Shown one piece after another: positions 1 through 10,680 of a stretch of 64,000 nucleotides of DNA. How positions within the stretch are numbered: position 1 is the first letter of the stretch; each line of letters starts with the position of its first letter. The DNA is from Cyathus striatus (Eukaryota; Basidiomycota; Agaricomycetes; Agaricales; Nidulariaceae): contig JAOVFP010000004.1 in NCBI GenBank assembly GCA_025738555.1, forward strand, positions 5,208,001-5,272,000, in the 5' to 3' direction. Below the pieces are notes generated by a model. It saw only the letters and a list, made by a program, of their open reading frames with translations. It ran no database searches and was not told the origin of the DNA. The translations under genes and the position numbers were made by a program.

Positions 1-910
1 ATGAAGGCTGGAGTTGCATAAATCTATGGAAAGTTCATTTTCAACACTTAGAAATGGAATGTATGCTTTCATTCCACATGCACATAAGATGATAAGCATC
101 AAATATGCATTCAAAGTCAAATATGTGGCAGGGTGGGAAGGATATCAAGATTATTAAGCGGTTATCGCATTAGTACTCTCACTTGACCACATGTTCTGGT
201 GATCAAACATAGACATAACAAATTCTTCCTGTCCAGTGTTAACTCATTGTCTATAAAAAAACCAGTCATTCCATATTTAGAACTATTACAACTTGGACAT
301 CTGTAGTGATAATCAAAGAATCAATGTGTCAAACGGTTCCGAATCGTATAGCATGATTCAAACTGGAACTGATACTCCCATTCACCTGCCATCTCCCGGT
401 CTTGGGCAGATTGAGCTTGGGTTGAGCAAAACAAACCATCACCAAGTAGCTCCAAATGAAACGATTAATTATATAATAAATTATGTTGAAGTCTCACATC
501 ATCTTGATTCTTGAATACAGTCTCATTTGCACTGTTCATGAGAACATTTCCAAAATTCATAATGTTGCTTGTGATGTGCCCCCTCCCCTGTTTCAAGTTT
601 ACACTCAAAGCTCTGTTCACATGGATGGATTTGATAGAGACTGAGTACTTTGCATATATCAAGTTAATGCTACTTAATACAGATGGAGGAAAATGCATGC
701 TATAAGTGAGTGAAGAACAAATTGACACCTATGTGGTTAATCTAGAATGGAAATAAATGAAACAAAAGATATGGAGAGGTAATAATCGTTGATTAAGAAA
801 GGATCAAATCCACCTCGCTATTCAGACAACAACAGATTGAGATGACTGAACAACGATTAATGCTAAACTCATGGTCAATTCAATAGTAATATTCAAGCTG
901 AAGTTTGGAC
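1..910. other. No supported gene
   Basis: AT-rich sequence. Short open stretches exist on both strands but none shows splice sites, a family motif or sustained coding character. The last exon of the minus-strand gene that follows may extend into about 790-900; I could not fix its end. Confidence 0.5.
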
Positions 911-1829
911 TAACCTGAGTTTGGGTTCTCTCGATCCTGCCACCACTCCAAGCCACAACTTTGATCCTCTGCCGTAATTTGGTGGCATGCCAACTCGAAA
1001 GTGAATAATCCATCCATCTTACAATCAAAATTGTAAAGAACATTATATCCATCTTTGAGCTCGGAAATTTCTGCAGCCTTTTGGATATGAGAAGGGCGAT
1101 TATTGTAGGATAATTGGTTGGTTCTAAGAGGAAATTTCCCCTCGAGAGTGAACAGGTCCAAGCTATGAAACGTGGAACTGATGTCCATCTTCTTTAAGTT
1201 CATACGTATCGCCAGCTCACAGCTTTCCATGCCGAAGTTGAGTGCTCAGAACTGAACTACTGTAGATATCTATAAATATTTCAACAGTTATTTCTTTGAA
1301 TACCACTGCAGATACTTACTGTGTCAGAGATATGCAGTTGGCGTTTCTCGGGGGAAATCGAACCAATACTTGTTCTCTGGGCTTTAGGATCCAAACCAAA
1401 TATTTGGAAAGGTTTGGAGCTATCAATAGGGGCAAGTACAATCGGATAGTTGGTAAAGTTCCTTGTATGAGTCATATTGGACTTCTTGTAGACATCCTTG
1501 AGCCCAATGAATTGAGATGGGTGGCATAAATGGTCAATGTCCCACTGAGAAATGATCCCTTTGGTTGGAAGAAAAGAGGAGTGAGATGGGAAGTATTGAC
1601 CATTACTAGAGCTTTTTACAAGTATAAGATTGATAATAGTGCAGAGGAGACAACCTAGTAGCGCAAAACTACTGATTAGTGTACCACATTTCCCAGCGCT
1701 TGATGAGACTTTGCTAGCCAATGGGATGTCGGGATGCGAGTCAGGGAGGAGTCTCTTGTACAACTCTGCAGATGCCTGCTGTGATATCGATGTAGCATGA
1801 TGTGAGCTGCCTGTTTTGAAAGTGTACAT
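911..1829 (-). pseudogene. Single-pass membrane protein gene with in-frame stop
   Basis: Unnamed family; function unknown. The first exon (1829 to 1304) encodes about 175 residues: a soluble N-terminus, one hydrophobic segment near residues 52-72 (SSFALLGCLLCTIINLILV), then a lumenal or outer region. A 44-nt intron (1303-1260, donor GTATTC, acceptor TACAG) joins an exon reading VVQF-stop-ALNFGMESCEL and on to EWWQDRENPNS, where a GTTAGT donor follows at about 911; the terminal exon is unresolved. The stop is TGA at 1246-1248 (minus strand), exactly where relatives known to me from recall carry Arg (QFRALNFG), so it looks like CGA to TGA. Both exons are otherwise open and well matched in frame. 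Either a recent pseudogene or a stop needing resequencing. It is divergent from the 7TM gene at 2162. Confidence 0.6.
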
Positions 1830-2161
1830 CCCGGAAGAGAAAGATAAGCATTCAGTATGAGATAGAAGATGGCAGTGCTCTTATACGGACAGCGCATAAA
1901 ATGTTTGGACTGCACCTATAATTTCTGCCAAATGTAGATCAAGATTGGGAAACCAATGATCTATGTATTTTGTGATTATCTTCTCAGGTCGCCTGTCCGA
2001 ATAATTTAGTAGGTAATAACAGAGACCCACACTGCTGGTTCAGTATATCCCCGAATCATTGTTTTATATTTAGACATTAAAGGCGTACATCCCAGAAATT
2101 ATAAATAGTTACTACTTCTGGCACTCGGTTACTGGGATATATCCTACCCACAAACCATACT
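1830..2161. other. Divergent intergenic region
   Basis: 332 bp between the 5' ends of two divergently arranged membrane-protein genes. Contains AT-rich stretches that could act as core promoters (for example TTTTATATTTAG near 2062), but no distinctive operator or hairpin is visible. Confidence 0.4.
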
Positions 2162-3448
2162 ATGTCGTTGGATATGAATTCCACTGCATGGGGTCCCACT
2201 GGGGAGACACCTCTTGATGTACTCTATGACAGTACAAATCTCATTGGTTCCACTGTTATTTGTGGATTTTCCTATGGCATCGTCTTTACTATGTTTTGCA
2301 TATGTTTCTATTATCTCATTCTACAGTTCAAACTTGAAGGAAATCGAACTTGCCAGGCAGTCTTCAACATGGTTTACATCAGCATAACCTTCATTCTTGC
2401 AACTTTATATATTGCAGCGAACACACAAACTACACAACTCGTGTATGCTAACAATCGAAACTTTCCCAGAGGGCCCAACCAGTATGCCTTGAGTATGCCA
2501 TCTATATTTTCAATCAGCCCGTGACTACATTTGGTCTTGTTGCCTTCTTTGCAGCAAACTGGTTTATGGACGCCTTTTTTGTGAGTAGGATAAATTATGT
2601 GAACTTTTGCTATTAATTCTAATATATTTTGTCTGTTCTAGATATGGAGACTGTGGGTGATATATCAGTCCACATACTATGTCAAATATGTCATTATTTT
2701 GCCGAGCTTCTTATTTCTAACTTCAATGGGTAAGAATTACTTCCTTTACTCGAAATAACTTCGGCGACAAAAGCTCAACTCCTATTTTAGTGATGAGCAT
2801 TGTCACTATTTTTGAGTCTTCGGAGCCTTCGCAATTGTTCTGGTCTAATGTCTTGATCAAATTTGCGCTAGCGTACTACTCTCTTATGGTGGCATTGACT
2901 GTCATCTCGACTTGTTTAATGATATTTCGTATTTGGACGATTTGACGGCAATCCATCCGTGTTCTTGGTACATTCATATCTTAAAAGCAGAGAAGAGAAG
3001 TTGTTTAAATATTTCAACATATAGGGCATACAGACCAAGCATCGCAATATCTTGGCGTTGTTGCAATGCTAGTTGAATCATCAGCTCTTTACACCATTTG
3101 GGCTATAGTTTTCCTTGGGCTTTATATCGTTAATCATCCTGTGCAATATATTTTCTTAGCTTCTTTAGCCGAAGTCCAGGTATGTAATTCTATGCTGTAA
3201 AATTTTTAAGTTCTCCATTACAGCTTATGGATGTCTAGGTTCTTGCTCCTTTACTCATTATATTCCGTGTTTCTAGAGGAAAGGCATGGGGTACTTCAAC
3301 TGAACAGACTTTAACGGCAATGAGAACAAAGTCACTTTCAAATAGGATAGCCATTCATAGGATGGATGGAAGCAAGAATACATCCAGTACATTAGATATT
3401 GAGCTACAGGGGACAACAAATGGCAGTAAGCAAGCAGAATCTTTTTAA
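2162..3448 (+). pseudogene. Seven-helix membrane protein (RGKAW family), broken
   Basis: An integral membrane protein of a large unnamed Agaricomycete 7TM family, sometimes labelled GPCR-like; ligand unknown. Exons: start 2162; introns at 2581-2640, about 2730-2791, 2968-3024 and 3180-3238; stop 3446-3448. Conserved pieces are in order: N-terminal helices, FAANWFMDAFF then IWRLWVIYQ in the helix-3 region, a helix pair ending LMIFRIWTI, QYLGVVAMLVESSALY, and the C-terminal VLAPLLIIFRVSRGKAWG. Two lesions break it. Near 2491-2494 the frame must shift by one base to join GPNQYAL to EYAIYIFNQPVTTFG. At 2943-2945 an in-frame TGA replaces the Arg expected before RQSIRVLG (CGA to TGA, TCG context). 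Splice sites remain perfect, so inactivation looks recent. Confidence 0.75.
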
Positions 3449-3849
3449 TGCTTCAATGGCACATCAGTAGAAATAACATAAACTTCTACATTTATTTATA
3501 CTTCATGGTACAACTACGTATGTTGATGTTATTTCTATTTCTATAGTAGTATGTTTTTGCTGTTACATACTATTTGCGTTGAAAACTTGAATACAACTTA
3601 TCCCTCTCTGAAACACTTCAGTCTTGGAAAGCCATTTATTACGAGATCAATAATAGTATATTAACAAATGGATAGTAAAGCAACAATATTTCTTATCTAA
3701 AGCAAACCAATTACAGTCATCTGCCTCTTGAACATCAGGGATTCCGAGTTTGTACAAGAATAAGTGTCCTTCCATCATGTTCGCACACAGTGCCAAGTGC
3801 ATCAAAGAACCATGTCAATTCATGGCGACCTGATTTGAATGGGCTAGTG
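3449..3849. other. Intergenic, no gene seen
   Basis: AT-rich 3' flank of the 7TM gene. No ORF, splice pair or repeat that I can support. Confidence 0.5.
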
Positions 3850-4030
3850 GTTTTTGACAGTACTGCATGGTACACTGCATGGTACTGTGTGGTACATCAA
3901 AAATTGTACAGTACTATTTACGGTATGCATGGTACAATGTACGGTACATTTTTGGTTATGCATGGTACATTTCTCATTATGCATGGTACATTTGTGGTTA
4001 TGCATGGTACATCATTGGAGAAAATTCAAA
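3850..4030 (+). repeat. Left GGTAC array
   Basis: About ten GGTAC or near-GGTAC units. The last part is a clear tandem of about 24 bp (TTATGCATGGTACATTT plus a variable tail) from about 3930 to 4012. Short open frames rich in MHGT/WCMV are a by-product of the repeat, not genes. Confidence 0.8.
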
Positions 4031-4559
4031 TGTAAATAGAGCATTATTCAAGTAGCATTATATATTGAATAAAGAAGAGTACCCTGCAATGTTTTAAAAT
4101 TACTCTACACTACTCTCCTATCTCCCCTTTGTCTGGCTCCCCACCCGCTATTTCCTTCAACGTTTTGCATTGTTCAAAATTTCCCATGCTTCTTCTTACC
4201 TTTGTCAATGTTTGCAATTGCTGTCATTGACATTCATCAATGCCATCAAACTCACTTTCCTCAAGGCCGCCGCACATATTGATGGGTGATGTGTTGATGA
4301 GCACCCTTCCTCATCATCATGCTCAACAGTGAGCAAGTAATTTTGCATTATTTAGCTCAGTATTTAATATTTTCTCTTGAATCTTTTTGTAATATATGTA
4401 ATATATATTGCTTTATACATTATGGTGTACCTTAGGTACTATAAGAATGGGTAATTATATGAAAATGCGAAATAATTCAAATTTCTACTGTGGAATAATT
4501 AATACTTTTGTACAGTGAATCCTACAACCCTACAGTTATAATTTAAGGGAAAATCCAAG

Positions 4560-4935
4560 AATGAGCAATATGTGCGTGGGAAAATGAAAGCGGAGGGTGG
4601 GGAACAATGAACTGATGAGATGGTGAAGCATGGGAAGCTATAAGCAGCAGGCAACACTAAAATGCCTGGGAAATGTTGAGGGCGAGTATTTAGCAAAGGA
4701 AATACCATGGGAATTTTTGAGAAGAGGGGCGGGCAGGGGACTGAATATGATTAGCGGAAGTGTGGGAAACGATGGGCGGGAAGGTTGTCATGCAGGAAAT
4801 TAATAAGTGGAGGCATGGGAAACAATGAGCAGAGAGGTTGACATCAATTAAGCAACATAATTGTTAAGCGGAGGCGTGGGAAACGATGGGCGGGAAGGTC
4901 GGCATTAATGAGCAACATACTTAATTGATAAGCAT
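4560..4935 (+). repeat. Degenerate tandem repeat, unit about 55-65 bp
   Basis: Units contain GGAGGCRTGGGAAACRATGRGC followed by GGGAAGGT or a variant and an AT-rich spacer. Best copies start near 4755, 4808 and 4866; older diverged units lie upstream to about 4600. Lies inside the GGTAC element. No coding evidence. Confidence 0.65.
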
Positions 4936-5025
4936 ATTGAGTGGGAGGGTGGGTAAGAGTGAAGTACATACACAAGAAGTGCAATTAATTTATTGACATA
5001 AATACACTAATGCTGCACGGTACAT

Positions 5026-5030
5026 TGATG
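5026..5030. other. Target-site duplication, left copy
   Basis: TGATG directly before the left LTR; the same five bases follow the right LTR at 10403-10407. Five-bp TSDs are usual for Ty1/copia integrase. Confidence 0.9.
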
Positions 5031-5366
5031 TATAAGAGTCTATACAATAGAACACTCAGTTCTCGCAATAGATGAGAGACGACTAACAATATATTACCTA
5101 TACAATAGAACACTATAGTAGGTAATATATAAGTAATAGTAAAGTAATATAGTATGAACCTGCTCACCTCAGTTCTCGCAATAGATGAGAGACGACTGAG
5201 GAGAGCAGAAAACTGCTTGGTAATCTACTTAAATACTAAGAGAGATCGAAAATTTGTAAGTACGGAATCATATCAAGTCAATGGCAGGGAGAGACAGCAT
5301 TCCGTCTTGTCAGCACGGCACATCAAAAGCGCACGGATTGCATAAGCAACCCTCCGTGATCCAACA
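5031..5366 (-). repeat. copia 3' LTR
   Basis: 336 bp. Two differences from the other LTR, both CA here versus CG there (about 5307 and 5313), matching deamination of methylated CpG. Contains an internal duplication: TCTCGCAATAGATGAGAGAC occurs twice, and ATATATTACCTA pairs with TAGGTAATATAT as a hairpin. Confidence 0.95.
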
Positions 5367-5380
5367 CTCCCCCTCAATCC
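5367..5380 (-). other. Polypurine tract
   Basis: On the coding strand the sequence GGATTGAGGGGGAG lies directly before the 3' LTR, the position and composition of a plus-strand primer. The pol stop codon (TGA, 5374-5376) overlaps it. Confidence 0.85.
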
Positions 5381-6633
5381 TTGCGCGTCGTAAGTCCTAG
5401 TTCCATTGCGAAATGTTTTACCTTGGCACTCGGAAGCGCCTTGGTTAAGGTATCGGCCACCATATCATCCATTGGACAGTATACTAACTTGATCTTGCCT
5501 TCGTCTACTATCCAGCGAATGAAATGGAAACGAATGTCAATGTGCTTCGTTCATGCATGATATTGCTGGTCTTTGGTGAGTGCGATAGCAGACTGATTAT
5601 CGCCGTAAAGTGTTGTAGGTCCTGGGATGCTTCCGAAGAGCTGTCCAATCAAAGTGCGAAGCCATAGTGCTTCCTTGGCAGCATGGGTAGCTGCCACATA
5701 CTCGGCTTCCGTTGTTGACAGCGCAATGAGGTCCTGTCTCTTCGAGCTCCATGAGACTGCTCCCCCATCTATCAAGAACACATACCCAGAGACTGCCCTC
5801 CTATGTTCCAAGTTGCTCCCATCCGCATCACCAAATCCTTCAAGATCCAACGACTTGTGTCCATAGGTGAGTTCATACTCCCTCGTTCCCGCAAGATAGG
5901 CATAGACTGCTGCTACTGCATCCCAATGTGCAGGACCTGGATTCTCGTTGAAGCTCACGAGTTGGCCGACAGTGTAAGTGATGTCCGGTCTTGTTCCCAG
6001 CGATAAATACTGAAGAGAACCAACAGCTTCTCGATACGGCTTATTCTTCATACGAGCAAACTCCTCTGCAGTTTGAGGACACTGCGACTTCGATAATCGT
6101 AGGCTGGGACTCATCGGCATAGCTCGTGGCCTCGCATTCGTGAATCCAAAGCGTTCGAGGATGGAGTCGATGTATGCCTTCTGGGACAGGGATAAGGTAC
6201 GTTCTTCACGGTTTCGATGCACTGCAAAGCCTAGAATCCAATGTATCTCACCCATATCAGAGATCTCGACTTCCTTTCGCAATGCTCCCTTTACTTCCTC
6301 CATCAAGGCCGGCTTCGACGTGGCAATGGTGAGGTCGTCGACGTGTGCTGCGATCAAGATAGATCCTTTCTTGTCGACACGATAGAAGACGGCCTGGTCT
6401 ACCTCGCACTGCGACATTCCTAGGTGCCCCTTCAAGATTGAGTTCAACTTCTTGTACCAGTGACAGCCACTCTGCTTCAATCCGTACAGCAGATGTAGGA
6501 GACGGAGGACTTTGTTGGGGTCAGAAGTAAGGTGTAGTCCGGGCGGTAATTTCATGTATATTACTTCGTTTTGCTCAAATTCTCCGTTTAGGTATGCACT
6601 TTTCACGTCTACCTGGTGGATTTCAAAGTTCAG
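5374..6633 (-). pseudogene. copia reverse transcriptase (C-terminal part) and RNase H
   Basis: Continues the RT started upstream of the TGA at 6634. Begins LNFEIHQVDVKSAYLNGEF, the classic copia RT palm motif, then LPPGL, LLYGLKQSG and the catalytic AHVDDLTIA. RNase H follows with DADGSN, GYVFLIDGGAVSWSSK, TEAEYVA and YGDNQSAI. A TGA at 5551-5553 interrupts it at QYHA-stop-TKHIDIRFHF, where copia proteins have HARTKHIDI; translation would then run on to the natural stop at 5374. Both breaks are CGA to TGA type. All domains are otherwise intact. Confidence 0.92.
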
Positions 6634-8274
6634 TCACGCGGCATATGCAAGAATAACTCGGATCGATGCCATCTTGGCGACGGGGGCATACGTATCAAAG
6701 AAATCCACCCTGGGAACTTGAGAAAAGCCCTGGGCTACAAGGCGAGCTCGGTATCGCTGTATAATGCCAGCCATGTCCCACTTTACAGCATACACCCAGC
6801 GACAACCAACTATGTTTGCACCTCGGGGAGGGACTTCAAGTCTCCAAGTCCCATGTGCCTCAAGCGCTGCCTGTTCCTCGAACATTGCTTCTTCCCAACG
6901 TGGCCAATCTGGGCTTCGTTTTGCTTCCGCGAATGAGTGCGGCTCTAGTCCATGAGCTTCTGCCATCGCTGCCGCCATCGCAAGCCCAGTGATCTCCTCC
7001 TCCAACTCAGGTGTCTCGTCAGTTTCTTCAAATCCTCCAGGAACCTGCATTCCTTTCGGGAGGGCGTTACGTGAGGATCTTCTCAGTGTGGCAGTTCCGA
7101 TGCCGGCTTGGATATCATGCACATATTGTGATGGTTTACGGTTGCGCTGTGGACGAGTATCCTCGGGGATAGCTGGGAGTGATGAGTTCAAAGGAGTAGC
7201 AGGTACATCGATTTGCTTATCTGTGTAATGCTCCCCCTGACTCTTTTCTTCTCCTAGCCCTTCTTCAACGTTGGGATCGACATCCTTCGACTCCTCCCCC
7301 TCGAGCACAATGTCCTTGGCAGCATCAGCCGGCATTCCAGGTTCAGAGAAGAAGACTGAACGCTCCACCCCTATGCTTCGTTTATCTGGCCAATATACGC
7401 GATGCCCATTGCTATGCAAATCATATCCAACCCATCGTCCTTCGCGTGCACGAGTACGAATCTTTCTGCCATCCGGATCGTGAACCCACACTTTACTCCC
7501 CCACAGCGGCAAGTTTCCAAGGTATGGTACCTTATTGTTGACCACTTCATAGGGTGTCCTACCGCTCAGGGCCTTTGTCGACGTATGGTTCTTCAAGAAG
7601 ACCGCATGCAACAGTGCTTCTCCCCACAAGAAGGAAGGAAGAGTGGCCGTTAGTAACATGGCGCGGACCTTCTCGAGCAATGTGCGATTCAGGTGCTCGG
7701 AGACTCCATTCTCCTCAGGGGTATCGTGGACAGTAAGTTTTTGCTGAATCCCATGTTGGTCCAGGTACTGACGAAACTCATCTGACATATATTCACCACC
7801 TTGATCAGAGCGTAAACATGTAACGCGGGCCTGCAAATGTGTATCAACCCAGGCCTTGAAGCTTTTGAACGAAGTAAAAGCCTCATCTTTTGTACGGAGA
7901 AGATATATTGTTGTCCAGCGTGAGTAATCATCAGTGAAACTGATGAAATATCGACGATGACCCAAAGTTTCAGTATCCGCTGGCCCCCAAATATCCGAAT
8001 GAACTTCTTCTCCAAACGAGGTAGCCTGTGGCCCAGCACGTTCCTTCAAGACGGGCTTACGCGAAGCCTTAGCCTGGATACAAATGTCGCACTGTAAGGG
8101 CTCATCTGAGTTGGTGATTTCTATACCACTAATCAAGCCCTTCGTTACAAGCTCTCGTGCCGCTCGGGGAGCGATGTGCCCCATCCTCCTATGTAATTCC
8201 ATAATCGACATCTTTGTTACCTGGGAGTCTATTGCTGCCGCCGCGTGTCCTCCACGAGGTACAATGTACAATCC
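6634..8274 (-). pseudogene. copia integrase and N-terminal reverse transcriptase
   Basis: Starts just after a TGA at 8275. Order: GLYIVPRGG, the HHCC zinc finger (HRRMGH ... CDICIQAKA), the integrase core with HSDIWGP, TDDYSRW, RSDQGGEY and ENGVSEHLNRTL supplying the D, D and E residues, a low-complexity acidic linker, then the RT start WEEAMFEEQ, VGCRWVYAVKWD, RYRARLVAQGFSQ and DTYAPVAKM. It ends at TGA 6634-6636 after ILAYAA; relatives read ILAYAARLNF. Apart from the two bounding stops there is no lesion. Confidence 0.92.
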
Positions 8275-9170
8275 TCATGTCTTCGTGACACTCCCTATCA
8301 CATCACCTGCTCTACTGTGCCGGAATTTGCATGTCCCGCCACCAAAGGTAGTATAGTAACCAGCATCATCAATCTTGCCAATTGATACAAGGCAAAAACC
8401 AAGTGACGGCGTGTAAAGCACATCTGTGAGTCGTATTTTTACCTTGTCCTGGCCATTTGGGACTGACAAAATAACATCCCCAATCCCTTCAGCAGAGAAA
8501 AGTTGCTGGTTGGCGGTGGATAATGAGTGTGGGACGATAGACTTGAAGCTAATGAAATCTTCTCGGAATGGGGACATATGGTGCGAAGCCCCCGAGTCGT
8601 ATAAGTCGCATGGGTCTACCTTTGTTCCGGCAGCAGCAACAGCGACCAAATCTAATGCCTTATCTGACATCCTAATTGTCTCGGGAAATGGGTCTATTCC
8701 TCCAGCTGCTCCCCCTCCTTCGTCGTTGTCGTCGCATTCGTCCTCCGACAACTCAACTAGAGGGGGCATATCTTCATCCCACACGTCCTCAACGTGCTCT
8801 GTGTGCGGCAGTGTACCAGTCCTATCCATAGCGTCATCTAGACTTCCACCATTTCGCAGGACGATGTCATCAGTATAGAAAACTGTCCATGCGCCGGCGA
8901 TCTCATCCAGGCTAGCAGCAGTGGATGCTGAACCATTGTTTCCACCGGAGGAGGATTTGGATCGGGGTTTTGATGTGTTACCATCTCGCCCATCCTTTCC
9001 GTCATCCTTCTTCGGGGAGGGACACTGGTCCTTTTTGTGTCCGCAGCCTCCACAATTCCAACATTCGCCCGTCGCACGCGATCCTTTCCGCTGATTATCC
9101 TTTCGTCGATGACCTCCACCTGAACGCGAACCGGGCTTCTCACTCGACATAGTACTATACACGCAACTCC
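8275..9170 (-). pseudogene. copia zinc knuckle and protease
   Basis: Contains the CCHC knuckle CWNCGGCGHKKDQC (C-X2-C-X4-H-X4-C), a Ser/Gly/Lys-rich linker, an acidic stretch, and the aspartic protease motif CDLYDSGASHHMS followed by VLYTPSLGFCLVSIGK. It is in a different frame from the gag N-terminus, so either a one-base change near 9150-9180 or a -1 ribosomal frameshift separates them; I see no obvious slippery heptamer. It ends in TGA at 8275-8277 at VTKT-stop-GLYIVPRGG, again an expected Arg. Confidence 0.9.
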
Positions 9171-9998
9171 TGATGAGTCTGAAGTATTTGAGTCCTTCGC
9201 CTTCCTGACGCCCTTTTGCTTCTTGTCACCATACACTCGGTCCCACTCCTGGAGAACCAGGTGTACCATGTAGTCTGGCTTGAGTTGTGTAGCGAGATGC
9301 TTGGTTGGTGACTTGGTATCCGGGGAGGGTGAAGACGTAGAGGTAGTTGCCATAGTAGATGTAGCTGTAGTGGTTGTCGAGTCCGAAGTACTGGGGGCAA
9401 TAATATTGCTTAATTCTTGACCAATCGTGCCCTCAATTGTCGCAATGATGGCTCGCACATTAGTGTCTATCTGGGAAATGTAGGTGGATAAGTCTGGTAG
9501 TGGCTCTAGGAAATTAATAATGAGACTCCGGTATTCATCGTCTGTAACCGTAATTCCTAAAGCCTTCAGCTTCTCATACTCCATATTTACTCTATCAAAC
9601 TTGTCGTGTAAGTTCGCTCCGTCCCGATAGCGCAAGGCCAGAAACTTCATTCGAAGGTTATTCCGCATCAGCATGGACTTGCTTGTGAATTCTGACACAA
9701 TCCCTGACCACTTCTGAGCCACAGAAGGTTTCGACAAATACTTCGCGAGTATAGAGTCGGGAAGCTTTTGCATCAACAGGTGGGACGCCAAGTCCTCCTT
9801 CTCCTGCCATGCCTCAAGCTCTGAGGAATCGTCCTTCGGTTTTACGGCTTGCCCAGTAAAGTGCTTCCACACTTTCTGAGCTCTCATAGCTCCTTCGAAA
9901 CAAGTCTCAAACATGACCCAGTTCTCTCCTGAACTGTCAAGTCTGTCGACAGCCTGAGAGAAATTAACAAGGCCTGTGTTGCTAGTTGCATTCGACAT
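9150..9998 (-). CDS. copia gag, N-terminal capsid region
   Basis: Start chosen at MSNATSNTGLVNFSQ, the first ATG after the leader that gives a typical copia gag. Shows the fungal/plant copia gag pattern: NWVMFETCFEGAMR, EAWQEKEDLASHLLMQ, DSILAKYL, then LHDKFDRVNMEYEKLKALG and LPDLSTYISQI, followed by a Thr/Ser-rich linker and LVLQEWDRVYGDKK. About 275 codons precede the frame change into the zinc-knuckle frame. The reading frame stays open further but then lacks gag character. Confidence 0.88.
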
Positions 9999-10044
9999 GT
10001 CGAATAAAAGATGTTTCGTGTTATTCAATAATTGCAGTTCAATT

Positions 10045-10066
10045 GGCAGGGGCGGGGCCCATAACC
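10045..10066 (-). other. Primer-binding site (initiator Met tRNA, half-tRNA type)
   Basis: Immediately downstream of the 5' LTR the coding strand reads GGTTATGGGCCCCGCC. This matches, from recall, the copia-type PBS that pairs with the anticodon region of initiator tRNA-Met (contains CAU complement ATG), as in Drosophila copia, rather than the tRNA 3' end. Confidence 0.8.
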
Positions 10067-10402
10067 TATAAGAGTCTATACAATAGAACACTCAGTTCTC
10101 GCAATAGATGAGAGACGACTAACAATATATTACCTATACAATAGAACACTATAGTAGGTAATATATAAGTAATAGTAAAGTAATATAGTATGAACCTGCT
10201 CACCTCAGTTCTCGCAATAGATGAGAGACGACTGAGGAGAGCAGAAAACTGCTTGGTAATCTACTTAAATACTAAGAGAGATCGAAAATTTGTAAGTACG
10301 GAATCATATCAAGTCAATGGCAGGGAGAGACAGCATTCCGTCTTGTCGGCACGGCGCATCAAAAGCGCACGGATTGCATAAGCAACCCTCCGTGATCCAA
10401 CA
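10067..10402 (-). repeat. copia 5' LTR
   Basis: 336 bp, 334 identical to the left LTR. Retains CG at the two positions that are CA in the other copy. The promoter of the element should lie here. The short open frame across each LTR is not a separate gene. Confidence 0.95.
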
Positions 10403-10680
10403 TGATGACACTGCACGGTACATTTACAACACCGCACAGTACATGCACGGTACTTTACGGTACCAATTTACGGTATTCTGTTCATGAACGGTACTGTACG
10501 GTACAGATTTTTGTGCACGGTATCTGCACGGTACGTGATTTTTGATGTGTACGGTACTTGTACGGTACATTGTGGCAGTGCGCGGTACTTTCACGGTATG
10601 CACGGTACTTATGCACAGTACTTATGCACAGTACTTATGCACAGTACTTATGCACAGTACTTATGCATGGTACTACATTA
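10403..10680 (+). repeat. Right GGTAC array, part 1
   Basis: Begins with the right TSD (TGATG, 10403-10407), then continues the interrupted GCACGGTACA pattern. Includes about twenty GGTAC-like units and a perfect-to-near-perfect tandem of a 13-bp unit (ACTTATGCACAGT) from about 10608 to 10672. Confidence 0.85.

Larger units (their letters stand above)
5031..10402 (-). mobile_element. Full-length Ty1/copia LTR retrotransposon
   Basis: 5372 bp, transcribed from the minus strand. It has two 336-bp LTRs differing at only two positions, a TSD of TGATG, a primer-binding site, a polypurine tract, and domains in the copia order gag, zinc knuckle, protease, integrase, reverse transcriptase, RNase H. 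The LTR starts TGTTGGA on the coding strand, as many copia LTRs do, and ends TTATA. The polyprotein is interrupted by one frameshift (about 9170) and three TGA codons (8275-8277, 6634-6636, 5551-5553), each replacing an expected Arg codon (CGA to TGA). The element is therefore young by LTR identity but not able to make an intact polyprotein. It lies inside the GGTAC element. Confidence 0.95.

Noticed and set aside
3790..4055. Three overlapping frames rich in MHGT, YAWY and LCMVH
   Set aside because: Translations of the GGTAC tandem repeat in three phases.
5154..5345. 63-codon open frame repeated at 10190-10381
   Set aside because: It lies wholly inside the two LTRs; the duplication is the LTR, not a gene pair.
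6140..7736. Many plus-strand frames of 60-106 codons
   Set aside because: Shadows of the minus-strand copia pol gene.
8838..10091. 417-codon frame starting inside the LTR
   Set aside because: Only the part from 9998 to about 9150 has gag character; the upstream part is LTR and leader, and the downstream part is the wrong frame of the zinc-knuckle region.
10608..10672. Regular short tandem repeat considered as CRISPR-like
   Set aside because: Units are directly adjacent with no unique spacers, and the genome is fungal.
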